Below are positions 11,851-23,700 of a DNA stretch of 64,000 nucleotides, piece after piece. This DNA comes from Yamagishiella unicocca (lineage: Eukaryota; Chlorophyta; Chlorophyceae; Chlamydomonadales; Volvocaceae), in NCBI GenBank assembly GCA_003116995.1, contig BDSL01000056.1:558001-622000 (forward strand), read 5' to 3'. A program made the translations under genes and the position numbers. Below the pieces are notes generated by a model. It was not told where the DNA came from. It made no database searches and saw nothing but the letters and a program-made list of their open reading frames with translations. Each line of letters begins with the position of its first letter. Position 1 is the stretch's first letter.

Positions 11851-14800
11851 GTTACATCGCTCGCCAATAACTTGGGCTGAAGCTCGGAAAGTTGGGAGGG
11901 CGTTACCCGCCGTGGCTCCGTTGCGCGAGCAGGAAAAGGGGAGGTCATGACGGTATGTGCCAGGCAGGGCTTGGCAATCCCAGCGCAAGAAAGGGTGGGC
12001 TTCTGCTGAAATGACACCATATTACTTTGCCGCAACATATTGAAAGCACGATGGTGGTGTGTTGGCTTTGGTGTGGACAGGTTGACAGCGAGTACGTGCA
12101 GCATCTCAACCATGACATCATAGCGGTACGATTAAATCTGACATTGACGTCGATACAACGGTCATGTGCTACATGGACGACTAGGTGCGGGCGGGTGTCG
12201 TGCAATGATGTTTCGCGCCTTGTGCTGGTGTATATGGCGTACATTAGGATTGCGCTCTTGAGGTGGCTTGAGATCGGGTGAGCGGGGGAAGCTGAAAGCC
12301 CAAGCTGCGGGGGCTCACGATGTAGTGCCAGAGATGGCGCTGTTGGGGCCTTGTCGGGAGGGGGCGAGAGTAGCTGGGCCGATGGTGCTGTCATGAAGCA
12401 GCGCACTCGTCACATGATATCACTTGTCATTGCGCATGTGGGTGAATGGGGACGTGGTGTCATGCAGAAGTGTGTGTACGGTTAGGAAACTCAATCTTTT
12501 TTCCTTGCGCACCGGAGGTGCGACCATGCCTGATTGCTGTTAGTTGGGAATCTGTGTTTTGGGGCCATGGTTATCGCCGCGCTCATCAGCTCGACAGCCT
12601 AGGCTGGCGCGGCCTTGCTGCGTCGCTACAGGCCGGGCTGCATTCGATGCCGTACTGGTTAGATTCCAAGTGCCCACGTGCATGTATGTTTTCTTTACCC
12701 GGATTCCTGGCTGTGGTTTGCAGGATGCGGCTTTGACGTTTGGCATTGAGGGTCTGCGCCGCGGAAAGCGTAGATTGCTTGCGCCCTGCAGCACCTGGCT
12801 TTCCCGTGCCTCTCTGTGAGATGGATACATTTTTAAGACATTGATTGGTTCCGGTGAAAGGGTGTTATGTGTCAAGAGGGGTTGGTTGCCGTGGGTGGCC
12901 TCATTGGTGCCTCGGAAGATGCCGTCGTCATTCAAGCCGCAGCTGCTGTACCTGCGGATAAAGCCGCTGTCTGGTAAAAGCCACGAAGATACTTTGGAAG
13001 CGGACAGCGTTTGGTAAATATACGGCTCCAGAACCCCGCGACGGGTACATGCATAGCTGTCCTTAGGTTCCTAGCTCACCGTTGTCCCCTGCTGAACTTG
13101 GCGTAAAGCCACATCACAGCGGCTTCTCAGGGCGGCATCGCTGGCTCACAGGGTGTTGGCGCCTACAATCGCACGGTACGACTGGGATATTGTCTCCTTC
13201 AGTGTCCGGCAATGCACCCGGTTGTTCCGCCTTGGTCTGGAGGCGGAGTAACTGTTACAGTGGGCATCAGACCTTCATGAACTCGCTTTAACAGTCCTAC
13301 CGCAGTACCCCTGCAGCGCAGCCCAGGTACCGTTAGCGTCGTCGTTGATGTGCGTAGGTCAGGAAGTTATAACCGGCCAGCTACTGGCATCAGCGAATTT
13401 GTTTGTAGGGTAGCAATTTGCGCAGAGCGAAAGCAGGCGGGGGGAAGAGAAGAACAGAAGGAAGCCCACATTACGCCGCCATCGGCTACAGCAGCCGCCT
13501 ACATTAAGTACATCGCCTGCCGAATTTATCAAGCTCAGTCCATTTCCAGGTTTGTCTTCGCCGACCTGGCTTTGCATGCGTCAGGAGCGGTGCATCGGTA
13601 GGCACCAAGCTAGCCGTGATTTCCTGCAAAAAGCTGTGAGCATAGGTCACGGTTTCCCCCAGTCTGTATTCGCTGCTGCGCAGCCAGTAGGTCTTCAGTA
13701 AGTCTAAACCTACTTCAGTAAGTCTAAACCTAGGTCTTCAGTAAGTCTAAACCTACTTCAGTAAGTCTAAACCTAAGTAAGTCTAAACCTGTCTGAACGA
13801 GATTTACAACGATGCACATAGTAGGGCACAATATCCAATATAAAGGAGTACATCACAGTACGCGCAGCTTCAACCGTGCCGCGACTTTCGCGGCTCTGTA
13901 TCGCGGAAGATGGGTTACGCTGAATAACCCGAATCGAGCGAGGCTAGGCCAGGAAAGCGAAGTCGTAAATCCATCACTGACGATCTCAGCACCATGTATC
14001 AGGCTTTATGTGGAAAGCATCTTCATATATATCTTCTATTGTTTCCCACATTTACCATCTACACCCGAGTCCCGCGCTCTCGCCCGCCTACATAACGCAG
14101 AGTTGCTGGATCTCGTTTAGTATGTCTTTGGTATGTCTTTTCCATTTCCTCGTATGTTACGTGCATGTTGGCCATGTGTGCATTACCTCAGATGCACACC
14201 GGTATTCCGTACGATAAAATCGCCCGCTAACGCTTCCGTGTTACCTAGGTTACAGTGTCCGCAAGCCCGGGCAAGCTCAGGACAAGCTTGGGGGTCCCAT
14301 ACCGACACCTCACCGTACGACAAGCCAGCGCCTGGCATAGAGCAAATTTTCGAAATGTGTGAGTTAATAGGTTCAGATCTAGGGGAATGGAAATTAGGGG
14401 TTTATACACGAGCCACGTGCAGCCACGTGGAAGGTCCTGCGGCTGCACCTCTCAACACATCTGTATGGATGCAGTATGCTGTGAATGCCTGTTAAGGATA
14501 ACAGTAAAATTGCAATGGCGTTACCGAGGGCCATCGGATGTTATGACTTACTGAACGGGCTGTATGGTAATGTCGATGACGCCCGCACGGGTCGGTTGCG
14601 ATGGAGGCGCTCACTCATCGGCGGGACCCGCCAACAATCGCTCGCCAGTCGTCCATATGTAGCCCGACTGATGGCTTACCACCACATGAGCGTAAAATCT
14701 TTATTTACGTAAAATTTTGCGTGCTGATTTACGCTGTGTCGTGGTCCTCGTGGTTGCGCTTCCGCGCTTGCAGCCGTTCTGGCTCCCGTGAACTTTCGCA

Positions 14801-15553
14801 TCCTGATTCACCACATCCCCTTCCACCCGGTTCCTTACTGTGCAACTACAAATCTCCCTTTGTATCTCATGCCGGATCAACCCATCCATTGGTTTACTCA
14901 CGTTGACTTCGGGGGATCCCAGCAAGTCTCATGGGGCCAGGTATGTTTTCACAATGTTTAACTTTGGGGGATCAATTGAATGCGCCATAATTGTGTCATG
15001 GTTGCGTAATTCCGCCTTTTTTGTCGCCATGCGTAAAAAGTATGTCGCTGTCGGTCTCCACAGCAACGTGTTTTGTTGCCTGTTTTAATCCAGCTACAAG
15101 AGTTAGACCGTTGTAAAATCGGAAGGTCCCGCGCTGCACCGCGTGCGTTTGGGGGAATGGTTACGCATGCGCCAGTGACGAGCGAGCCTATGTCTCCATG
15201 TCTTCTATCTCCCAAACCCTGGGGAACCAAAGACAATTTATAGCATGTGGACGCGAGGCCATTCCCATGTCGCCTGTCGGGATGCTTAGTCTTCGTCCAG
15301 CTTGGAAAGCGACAGTCAGCGGTAAACATGTTGTACGGCATTCATGTAAGCCGCATGGCTCTTGCCTAGATAGATGAGCGGAGCAAGGTTACCGTTATCA
15401 TAAATCTTGTTCTTCCACCTGCAGTTGAAATAGAACACGAATGTCAGGCAGCTGAATCGGGTGACAGTGTGAGCGTGGCGGTCTTATCTTAGGAACGCCT
15501 GCCATAAGTATTCACTGCCTCAACCTTATACCTGATATAGGAAGACTTACTGG
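11851..15553. other. Intergenic region, no gene recognised
   Basis: About 3.7 kb between the SAC9-like stop codon and the MYB gene. Frames on both strands are short, mutually overlapping and without family motifs or phase-consistent exon chains. It contains the 20-bp repeat cluster at 13692-13790. None of the extra C-terminal sequence of land-plant SAC9 could be found here. The proximal part of 15.1-15.55 kb should hold the MYB promoter. Confidence 0.5.
13692..13790. repeat. 20-bp tandem repeat cluster
   Basis: The unit CTTCAGTAAGTCTAAACCTA recurs about four and a half times with small spacer changes (an extra GGT between pairs, and a truncated last copy). Every copy contains GTAAGT, the consensus 5' splice-site hexamer. 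It is intergenic. Confidence 0.92.
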
Positions 15554-17208
15554 ATGATAAAAGATATGGATATAAATGGAGAGGGCCTCTCGTCGCCCGC
15601 CGTCAGCTCGTTCGCCGACATCTCGCCACCCCGCAGCGATGATGACAAGCGCGCTCTGTGCAGGCGGCGTAGGCTGCCAGCTTGGACCTACGAGGAGGAA
15701 TATGCGCTTGCAAAGCTCCACTCCGAGCTAGGGACTTCGTGGGCGAGTAAGTCTAGGCCGCGGGATGGATTAATCACAAACTTGAGCCTCAGGACATTAA
15801 ACAACGTATTATCCTTATTACAGATATTGCGGAAAAGATCCCAGGACGTAGCCCTATTGAAGTCAAGGTCGGTCTTCCTTGCTGTATATGCTTGCTTGCA
15901 TGCACATGCTTCCTTGCGGGCATTGGACTGCGCGGAAATTGCTGATAACTCGTTAGCCTATGAATTGTGATCGTCACATGGTTGTCTTTGCAGAACATCT
16001 GGCATAGCACACTACGTGCCAAGACGCCGGCACGCCGCTCGCTGCTGTTCGAGTACGTGCACGCGGTTCAGGGCCGCCAAGACGCAAAGGCTCGCCGCGT
16101 CGCCTTCCGCTTTGCAATGAAACTGCATGGCTTCCAAAGGCAAAAGCACTGCTTGGCGGCGGGTAGAGTCGTCGAGGACAGCGACAGCCTCGAGCGACGA
16201 GCAAAGCGCCACCAGGAGGTGCCAGCGCCGTCGGCTGCTGCTATTAGCTCAGCAGGACCAGCCAGCCGGCAGCGACTTACAGCTGCTGTGCAACCGGTCA
16301 GCAGCTCGCCAATGGCTTCGATCAGCGCTATCAGCGCTGTCGGTAGTGGTGGCGGCTGCGAAAGCCATGACGCAAATAACATGTGTGTCGGTAAGTTTTC
16401 AAGTCCCGCAAAACCCGCACACATCTGCAGACTCTTTTCCCTCTTTTCTCTCCAGTCGCTTTCCATATTTATATGAACACATGCCCTCACCCGCTTCTGT
16501 CCTTGTCTATCACGCGATATGCCTCTCTATCCAATTGTACCACATACCCTTCAGCCTGCTCGTATTGACACTGCATAGTTTGGAAGCATTGGTTGCTCGC
16601 GCAAATGCCGGGGTTTTGTCCATGGCTTGTCGCGGCCCGTCATCATAAATAGGCACGTGCGCGGCAAGAGCACGCGGCCCTTTATTGCGGCAATGCGCAC
16701 GATGTAACACAACAATGCAGCGACGTCCTAAACCTCGATCCGACCACCTGTGCCGCCGATAGATGCCCTGCTGGCTGCTGGCCCCTCCGGATCCGCTGGC
16801 TCCTCCGGATCTGTACATGAAAGGAACCATCCCGGCTATGTATCTCCCGTTCAGATCACGGAAGCCATGGCTGCACGCCCACCATCGCTGCCCAAGGTTG
16901 TGACTATACATTTCACACCAGTAGCGGCGATGATGGCAGGGCAGTATTGGAATGCTCGCAACAAGCACCGAATGTTGCACGCGGAGTGAGTTTTCACATG
17001 GCCCAGGCTTGCAAGTGCGACTGGGGCTGCGCTGGAGCTGCCGGCGGCGCCGCTACGACGACCGGTAGGGCCGCCACGGCTGAAACATCAGCAGCGGGAT
17101 TTTTGCTTCAAGCAACATGCAGCAGGCTGAGCACCGGGATCAGCGGCACAACTTGCGCCGCCGCAACCACCGCAGCGAATTTCGGCGCCAGGGATCGGCC
17201 CCCTGCCG
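15554..17208 (+). CDS. Single-repeat MYB/SANT DNA-binding protein (3' end uncertain)
   Basis: Exons 15554-15746, 15824-15867, 15994-16390, 16763-16985 and 17113-17208 chain in consistent phase. A MYB repeat is split over the first three exons: Trp44, Trp63 and Trp82 with 18 residues between each pair, a PGRSPIEVKNIWHS motif at the recognition helix, and a basic stretch (CRRRR) just before it. Downstream come a basic helical segment, Ser/Ala/Gly-rich linkers and a very basic Arg/His-rich exon (17113-17208). It is probably a nuclear transcription factor; the target is unknown. The last exon is unresolved. Exon 4 could also read through to TGA at 16987-16989. After 17208 an acceptor near 17257 gives a short basic tail ending near 17368, while a separate long open frame runs to 17675. 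A start at the second in-frame ATG, 15566, is possible. Confidence 0.7.
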
Positions 17209-17911
17209 GTGAGGAACGCTCTCCGGGCAGCCATCTACTGCCGTCGTGGTTCGCAGGCTTGACCCTGGGCTGCTTGGAACGGCAAGGGAGCGCATTGTCA
17301 GACGTGGTGGAGGGCGGTCACTTATGGGCTGCCAACGACGTGCTGCCAATCGATTCGCCGCCACCTGACGCCGCTGCTGCCGCTGGTGCTGGTGCTGATG
17401 GCGGTGCACTTGGCGCAGGGAGGGTCGGCTGCCTGCAGCCGGATACGTGCCGTGCGCGGAGCGCATTACCCGAAACCGCCCTGGCAAACTACTTGGCGAA
17501 CTCGTCGTACGGCGGCGGCTCGCCTTCCCTGACAGCGCTTGCAGGCGTCTTGGGCGATTGCTCATCGCTGCGGCTCCAATGGGGTTTCGGAGCTGCAGAG
17601 GTGGTAACACTAGGGCTGGGTTCGTTGCAAGATCCGGAACTGCTGCAATGCATTGCCCACTCGGAGTTCCGATGACATTTTCAGCGAGGGTCGTAATTGG
17701 CATGCGTGCGTGGTCGATCCCCTGTGTGGGCGATTATTGATTGCGACCCTCTCCAAAGAGGGTAAGCGTAGGAATGGATGAAACACATGGACACGAGAAA
17801 TGGGTGTTCGGCCTGTATCTAGGTGGCCTAGCGGCTTGTGTACTAGCAGCACGACGCGGTTTGGTCCGCGACAAAATTATGTTTAGGCCCTCAGTTTCTG
17901 TACCAAAACGT

Positions 17912-17916
17912 TGTAA
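17912..17916 (+). promoter_or_regulatory. Possible TGTAA polyadenylation signal for the MYB gene
   Basis: TGTAA is the usual volvocine polyadenylation signal. This copy lies 240-700 bp past the candidate stop codons of the MYB gene. The motif is short, so chance occurrence is likely enough to keep confidence low. Confidence 0.3.
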
Positions 17917-18380
17917 CCTGGGAGGGCGCTGCATGTGCTAGGATCTGAAATGAGGGATGACTCTCATGCGCTTTCATTGGTGTCAACCCCAATGAGCTGC
18001 ACTGTATCTGTGCTCAGCGTGATGATGCTGACTTAATGTTCTTGATGAGGCTGCTGAGGCTGAACTTATGACAGCTTACTGCCGAACATGCTGTAGTTAG
18101 CAATAGAGTATTTTGTCCTGCTGGAATGGGAAGTGTTTGCAGCAATTGAATCGAAGAGACTGGACCAGGGTAGTACAGTGGGCCCAGATCGGTGAATGCG
18201 GCAATAGATTGTGCGGCTGTCATCTGGTGGAGACGCTTCAAACAGGAACGCGCGTTTTATCATTGACCACGCGTTGGCAAAGGCACAGGTCCGCACCAGC
18301 GCGCAGAAATAGAGGCTAGCATTTGCGCGTTGTATTGCGGGTTGCTACCCCCTAGCGGCTTGGTGGCCGAGAAGTTGCCA

Positions 18381-18416
18381 ACAAGCCCAGCTGGCCGCAC
18401 TACATGCGCGGCATGC
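18381..18416. repeat. 36-bp element shared with 22482-22517
   Basis: AACAAGCCCAGCTGGCCGCA and the following CTACATGCGCGGCATGC match the second site with only two differences. One plus-strand frame of both reads SPAGRT then T/A then CAAC. The second copy is inside an intron of the DHHC gene, on the strand opposite to that gene. Confidence 0.75.
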
Positions 18417-20792
18417 CATGCGAGTCGCGGTGGCAATCTTAGCTCTGACTCAATCATTTTAGGGGCCCCGATCAGGATGGGTTGATGCACGGATGCCAGG
18501 TTTCGCGGGTTCTACCCAGCCACGTCAAGTGGCGGGCTATTATACTAGAGATGCGATGCGTGGCAACAGGTGCTGATCGTGCGCACACACTGGAGAAGTA
18601 GGGGCCTTCGCTCCATTTCAAGTCCACGTCTGGGCGGAATGTATTGGTGGCGCCTTAGAACGCACTTCCACCTGCTGCCGTCCAGTCGTCCGTTCAGTGA
18701 GTCGCTGTTCATCCAATTGTGTGACCATGCTCTGTTAGGCCGGCGGGCACGATACGCATTTTTGACGGCCAATTCCTCTATGCCATTGTTTGGGATTTAC
18801 CTCGGGCACCTGATTTGGAGGCTTGCACGGCCAGGGGCCGTCGATATGGCCCCTGGTGGCGTGCCACTGGACGCTTCTTGCAGCGTTTGGTGAGGTTCGC
18901 ATTTACCGGCAGAGTTGCGGAGGGCCCTCCGGTCCCGTTGCAAAGGGTGAAGTGGGTTGCTGAAGGGGAACAACCCCTGTTGGCTGTTGCCGTACAGCGG
19001 TACGTTTAAGGAACGGCCTCCTTTCTGCCATCAGACCAAATAAAAGGGTCGTGCTGTTTATAAAATATGCATTGGACGCGCGAGAAAGGAGCACAAGTAT
19101 GTGCTGTATGACCCTGGACGAGTTGCGATGAAAGCGCATGGGTCAAAACTCAGAAGTGGGCGCTGATGTGGCTCTTGCCCCTACCCGGATGTATCGTACG
19201 GAAATTCGACGGCTTTTCACCTCGCTTGCTCGCGCTGCATTCTGTATCACTGTACACGACTTGTACCCGCCAGCTTGTCACGGATTCCCGAAAAGGCCCA
19301 GCCGGCCTCAAAAAAATGAAGGAACACAGCTCCATACATTCTGCCTGTCCGCGGCGCCGGGCCTTTTGACACAGCCCGCATTGACTTTGCTCACATGCTC
19401 GCATCCGGACGGGTAGCGGCGACAGGATAGGGAAAACGCGTAACCGAAGTCGGGTAAATCCAGCGATGAGTTCCAGGCTCCAATCGCGGCCCCAATCACA
19501 CTGCTTGAAGGTGTCTGCATGCCGGCCGTGCGCCGCCAGCTACTGTACTTCCGAGGTTTCTTTCCTTTACCTTGCCCTCTTATGTCACGTTGACACATGC
19601 CCTATGCCTCTACCATATGGTCTGGGGCCCACTGTAACAGTAACTACTACATTAATGATTTTGCAAATCATGCCCCCCACCAGCACCATAAAAACATGGA
19701 CTGGCCACGTGTGCCATGTCCAACTAAGATGGAAAGCCGGCAAACTGGTACTTGTTACAATGTGATACAGCTGAAGCCTACCTCTCCTCCCCAAACTTCA
19801 ATGCAGTTGCGCTATCCCTAGGTGTCGACCAAAAGGGCCGCAACCGCACGCGTGCATACGGGGTTGCCTCTCCGTCAGAGGCCCGCCTCCTAGGCCGTGT
19901 CCAAGGGTTTTCTGGCCACTCCTAGCACTAGATGAAATGACCATGGGCACAGATCTGTCGTGATCAGCCGATCCAAGGGCTTTACAAGGCATCCTAATCA
20001 AGGGGCCACCAGTAGAGAACGTGTTATGCACGCCTAGTAGCAGTCTTAACTTCATGCAGAGTAGTGTGATCATGTCAATTCTCGAGGCCTTCACAGGCGG
20101 TCCAAACTCGCTTGTCCACGCAGCAAAGCACCGCGGCACCTGAAAGCTCATAGGTATACACGTGACAGTAACATATCGTAGTAGTATTGTTGCAACAACC
20201 CCCAAAGCCCAATGCCCCCAGACTCCTGCTCTGCACCCCCCCACCCCATGCATTCGTCGAACTGCAGCATCGCCGCAACCCTAAGCAAACCAACAAGTGC
20301 GAGCAATCGTCCCCAATTTCAGGATACGCCCATGCCCTGCATCCTTCGCCCCTCTGGCCCTGCAGCTTGCGCACGAACGCCCGGGGGCGAGGTATCGTTT
20401 CTATCTTTCCGCCCTGGCGCAAAACACGTGACCCGCAACAGCATCACACCAACTTACTCTACGGGCCCCCAACCGCACACAGGGGCCCACCTGGAGCTGC
20501 GTCGCGAGCCAGGCTGATCTGCCGCAGGCAAAGTTCACGAGGATCCCGCGCAGTCGCCACACACATACACACTCACACACACGCACGCACGGGGTCAACC
20601 GAGCGGGGTAGGGGTCCAGGCGGCGATAGGGGTTCAGCAGCACCGCGGCTCGGGTCGCGCAAATTCCATGTTCAGACTAAACCCGCGCTGCGAGCCTTCC
20701 ACACACCCTTTGAGCTCATCTCAGCCTGTGGCTCGTCGTGCCTCGGGTAGGCTCAACCCCCCCCCCAACCTCCTCCTCCCCTGGTGTCAAGC

Positions 20793-23700
20793 TCACCGCA
20801 CCAAGGTGGGCCGCACCTGCTCCGCCCGCACCACACCGGCCTGGTGGCCCTGCATGTGGGCGCGCTCCTCCTCCTCGCCTAAGTCGTACTCATCGTAACC
20901 ATCGTTTCCCATGTCATATGGGTCACCGTAGTAAGCCTGCCCGCCGTCATCTGGATGGTAGTGGTTACCCGCACCAACGTAACCACTGTGCCCGGAGCCG
21001 GGGCCCATGCCTACAGGCGACGCCCCGTACCCGCCCGCAGAGCCGGAGTATCCCCGTGGCGAACCGCCCGTCGCCGGGCCCGGCACGGACGGACCCGTCT
21101 GGGCTGTGAACGTATTATGGGACTTCACCTGCGCTGGTGGCTCGTTTAGCGGACCTGCGCCGGCCGCCCAGCCCGCGCCTGCATCGCTGTAAGTGATGCT
21201 GTTTACGTCGCCACCTTGCCCGACGTCGTACCGCTGGCCATGGCCATACGGCATTCCGTACTGCTGCCCCGGTGACACAAGCGCAGCTGGGTCGTACGCG
21301 GCCCCGCCGCCGCTTTGGCCCTGGCCGTAACCATAACCGCCGCCGAGCGCGCTTCCTCCGACGCCGCCATGCGAATGCTGCGGCGGCATCATCGCATGTG
21401 GCGGCGGCTGCGACGAACTTCCTTGCTCGTCGGCGTACACGCCGCCGCCACTGCCGCCGCTCAGTTCCTGGCCGGCCCCGCCTTCATGGCCTTGTAGCCC
21501 GGATCCACTTAGGTAGGGTGAGAACGGCTGGCCGGTTGGCGGCTTAAACTCGTCCACGTATGCCCGGAACTGCACCTTTGACGGCGGCACGCGAGTGCAC
21601 CACACCTCCGCACAGTTGCTCAGGCAGCCGCGGGAGTACGGGTTGGGACGGTTGTCGTGGTTGTATCTGCGCAGGGCGGAGCGGGATGGCAACCACGCAA
21701 GGCCAGTACGTGAGGGGGAGGGGGGCGCCGGACGTGAAGATGGGCAAGAACCCCAAGCCAGGGGCTTGCATCAGCGGAAATGTGCTGACCTGCTCCCGGC
21801 CCACTAGTACTTGGCGGCAAGTGAATCTGGCAGAGCCTACGAGCCCATCGGCCATAACAAACCTATATCATCAACGCCAGCAGGTGGACGAAGCGGGCGT
21901 CATGACACAGGAAGACGTGGAAGCGGCGGGAGGCCAGCAGCGGGGGCTCGTTGCGCAGATGCACGTATGTGCACCAGGGGCTTTCCAAGGCGGTTCAAAA
22001 TCCGACATGCTGCATAGTTCGAGGCACCGCCCCACAACCTTTATACGTTGCAGTAATTGATCCTAAGGCGGATCCAAAGCCGTTGGCCCACACATAGTAA
22101 ATGCCTTGCACGGGGAGCGCAACTCATGAGGAGAAGCCGTCAAGCCATCCACCCGCTCGTCCAGGCCGTGTGCGAACCATCCCTTCCCTCTCGCGCCGGC
22201 GCACCTAAAGTTCTCGTACGTGGTCTGGTTGGTCCCCACCAGGTACGCATGGAATATCGACAGCCCGCCCACGAACCAGAAGAACAAGAACGTGTAGCCC
22301 ATCAGCGCCAGCGCTGGGATGCACTGCGAGGACCGGGAAACGGTCGTGGGCATCATCCGACGCGGCGGTTAAGGGAAACGGAAGGGAGGACGCAATGCAG
22401 AGCGAAGAGGGCATGACCATGAAGGGGGCGCAGACCAGGGGACTACCGCCCCAAATGGCTGCTGTGGGTGCCAAGGGAAGCAAACAAGCCCAGCTGGTCG
22501 CACTGCATGCGCGGCATGCAGCAAAAATGCTTCCCTCGGCTGGACAATGGCAACCTGACCCCGCACGGGAACCCCGTCCACCTGCATAAAATGCACGAGA
22601 TGCGCCGGCAGACCCACGCCGCCATCCCCGTTGAATGGCCACGTACGCGATGCACGGCGCCCAGGGACGGGTATCCGGGCCAGCATGCCCGTAAGCGCAA
22701 CAACTGAACTTTGCGGCGCCCTGCTAGCATCCCACCCAACCTTCGCACAGGTGTTTTCCCGTCGCCTCGTACAGTGTCGCCATTCACCCTTTGCACGTGC
22801 CTCCAAACCTCCATCACGCAAGAACCGGATCTGTCCTACGCAACCCTGCTTTACGCGCAGTGATGTCCGCAACTTCCTCTGTGCGCAGTGTTTCCACTAG
22901 TACGCGGGTGGGGCCCCTTTCACGTCCGCGGCTGCGCACTAGGGTGAGTTCTCGTGGCCGCATATTATGGGGTGTGCCGCCCCCGCCCCACTCCCTCCCA
23001 GGCCTTTGCCAAGGCCGCCTACCAAGCATGTTTGGCAGCATATAGTTAGGCGTAACCAAGAACATGACAGGTTAACACATAACAGGTTATTCCTTAAGGT
23101 TGCAAAACCCATTACGGCCGCTTGTCTTCTGTTGATCACCCCTCGGCACTGCCCTCTCGCCACACCTTTCCCAGGGCCTTGCCCCACAGGCCGCTCGCTT
23201 CGTTGCCCGCCGCCTCCGCCTCCGTCACCAGCTGGTCGTGCTTGACGAACAGCATCGCCACGCACACACCGAAGACGTACAGGCACAGCACTGTGCTGGT
23301 GTAAACGAACAGCAGGAAGGTGCGGTAGTTGCGCTGCGGAGGGGATTGGATTTAAGAAGCGGGGCAGCGACCCTTTAGATGGTGCGCTACGTGTTTGTAT
23401 TCCCGCTCAGGAGCTTGCCAAGCCGTGGGGATTGGGCAGTGAGCAGGACATGACGGAATGACGCTGTTGCAGAATGTATCCCTGAGGACCTGCACCTGCC
23501 GTCGGTTGCAGACGGTCATTAGTCACCTGCCGCCCATATTCATTCCCCACGAGGTAAAACACACGCGCCCACGGTCAGGGTAGACCCTTTGGCCCTGAGC
23601 GGCACTCACCAGCCCGATAGTGGTGCCCACCCAGGGACAGTGGTGGTCGAATCGCTCTATGCAATTATCGTTGACCGAGCAATGGTGCGCCCGGGGGGGT

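Larger units (their letters stand above)
17741..20792. other. Intergenic region, no firm gene
   Basis: About 3 kb between the MYB locus and the 3' end of the DHHC gene. An open frame at 18724-19009 (+) has balanced composition but no recognised domain. A sequence at 18381-18416 is also found at 22482-22517. A CA/CG-rich dinucleotide tract lies at about 20557-20590. The rest shows overlapping short frames only. The 3' UTR of the minus-strand DHHC gene must extend into 20.0-20.8 kb. Confidence 0.45.

Noticed and set aside
20793..21692. The 299-codon Gly/Tyr-rich minus frame as a stand-alone secreted or cell-wall protein
   Set aside because: Its upstream part carries plant PAT motifs (NPYSRGCL, PPSKVQFRA) and splices in phase to the DHHC exons, so it is the tail of that enzyme.
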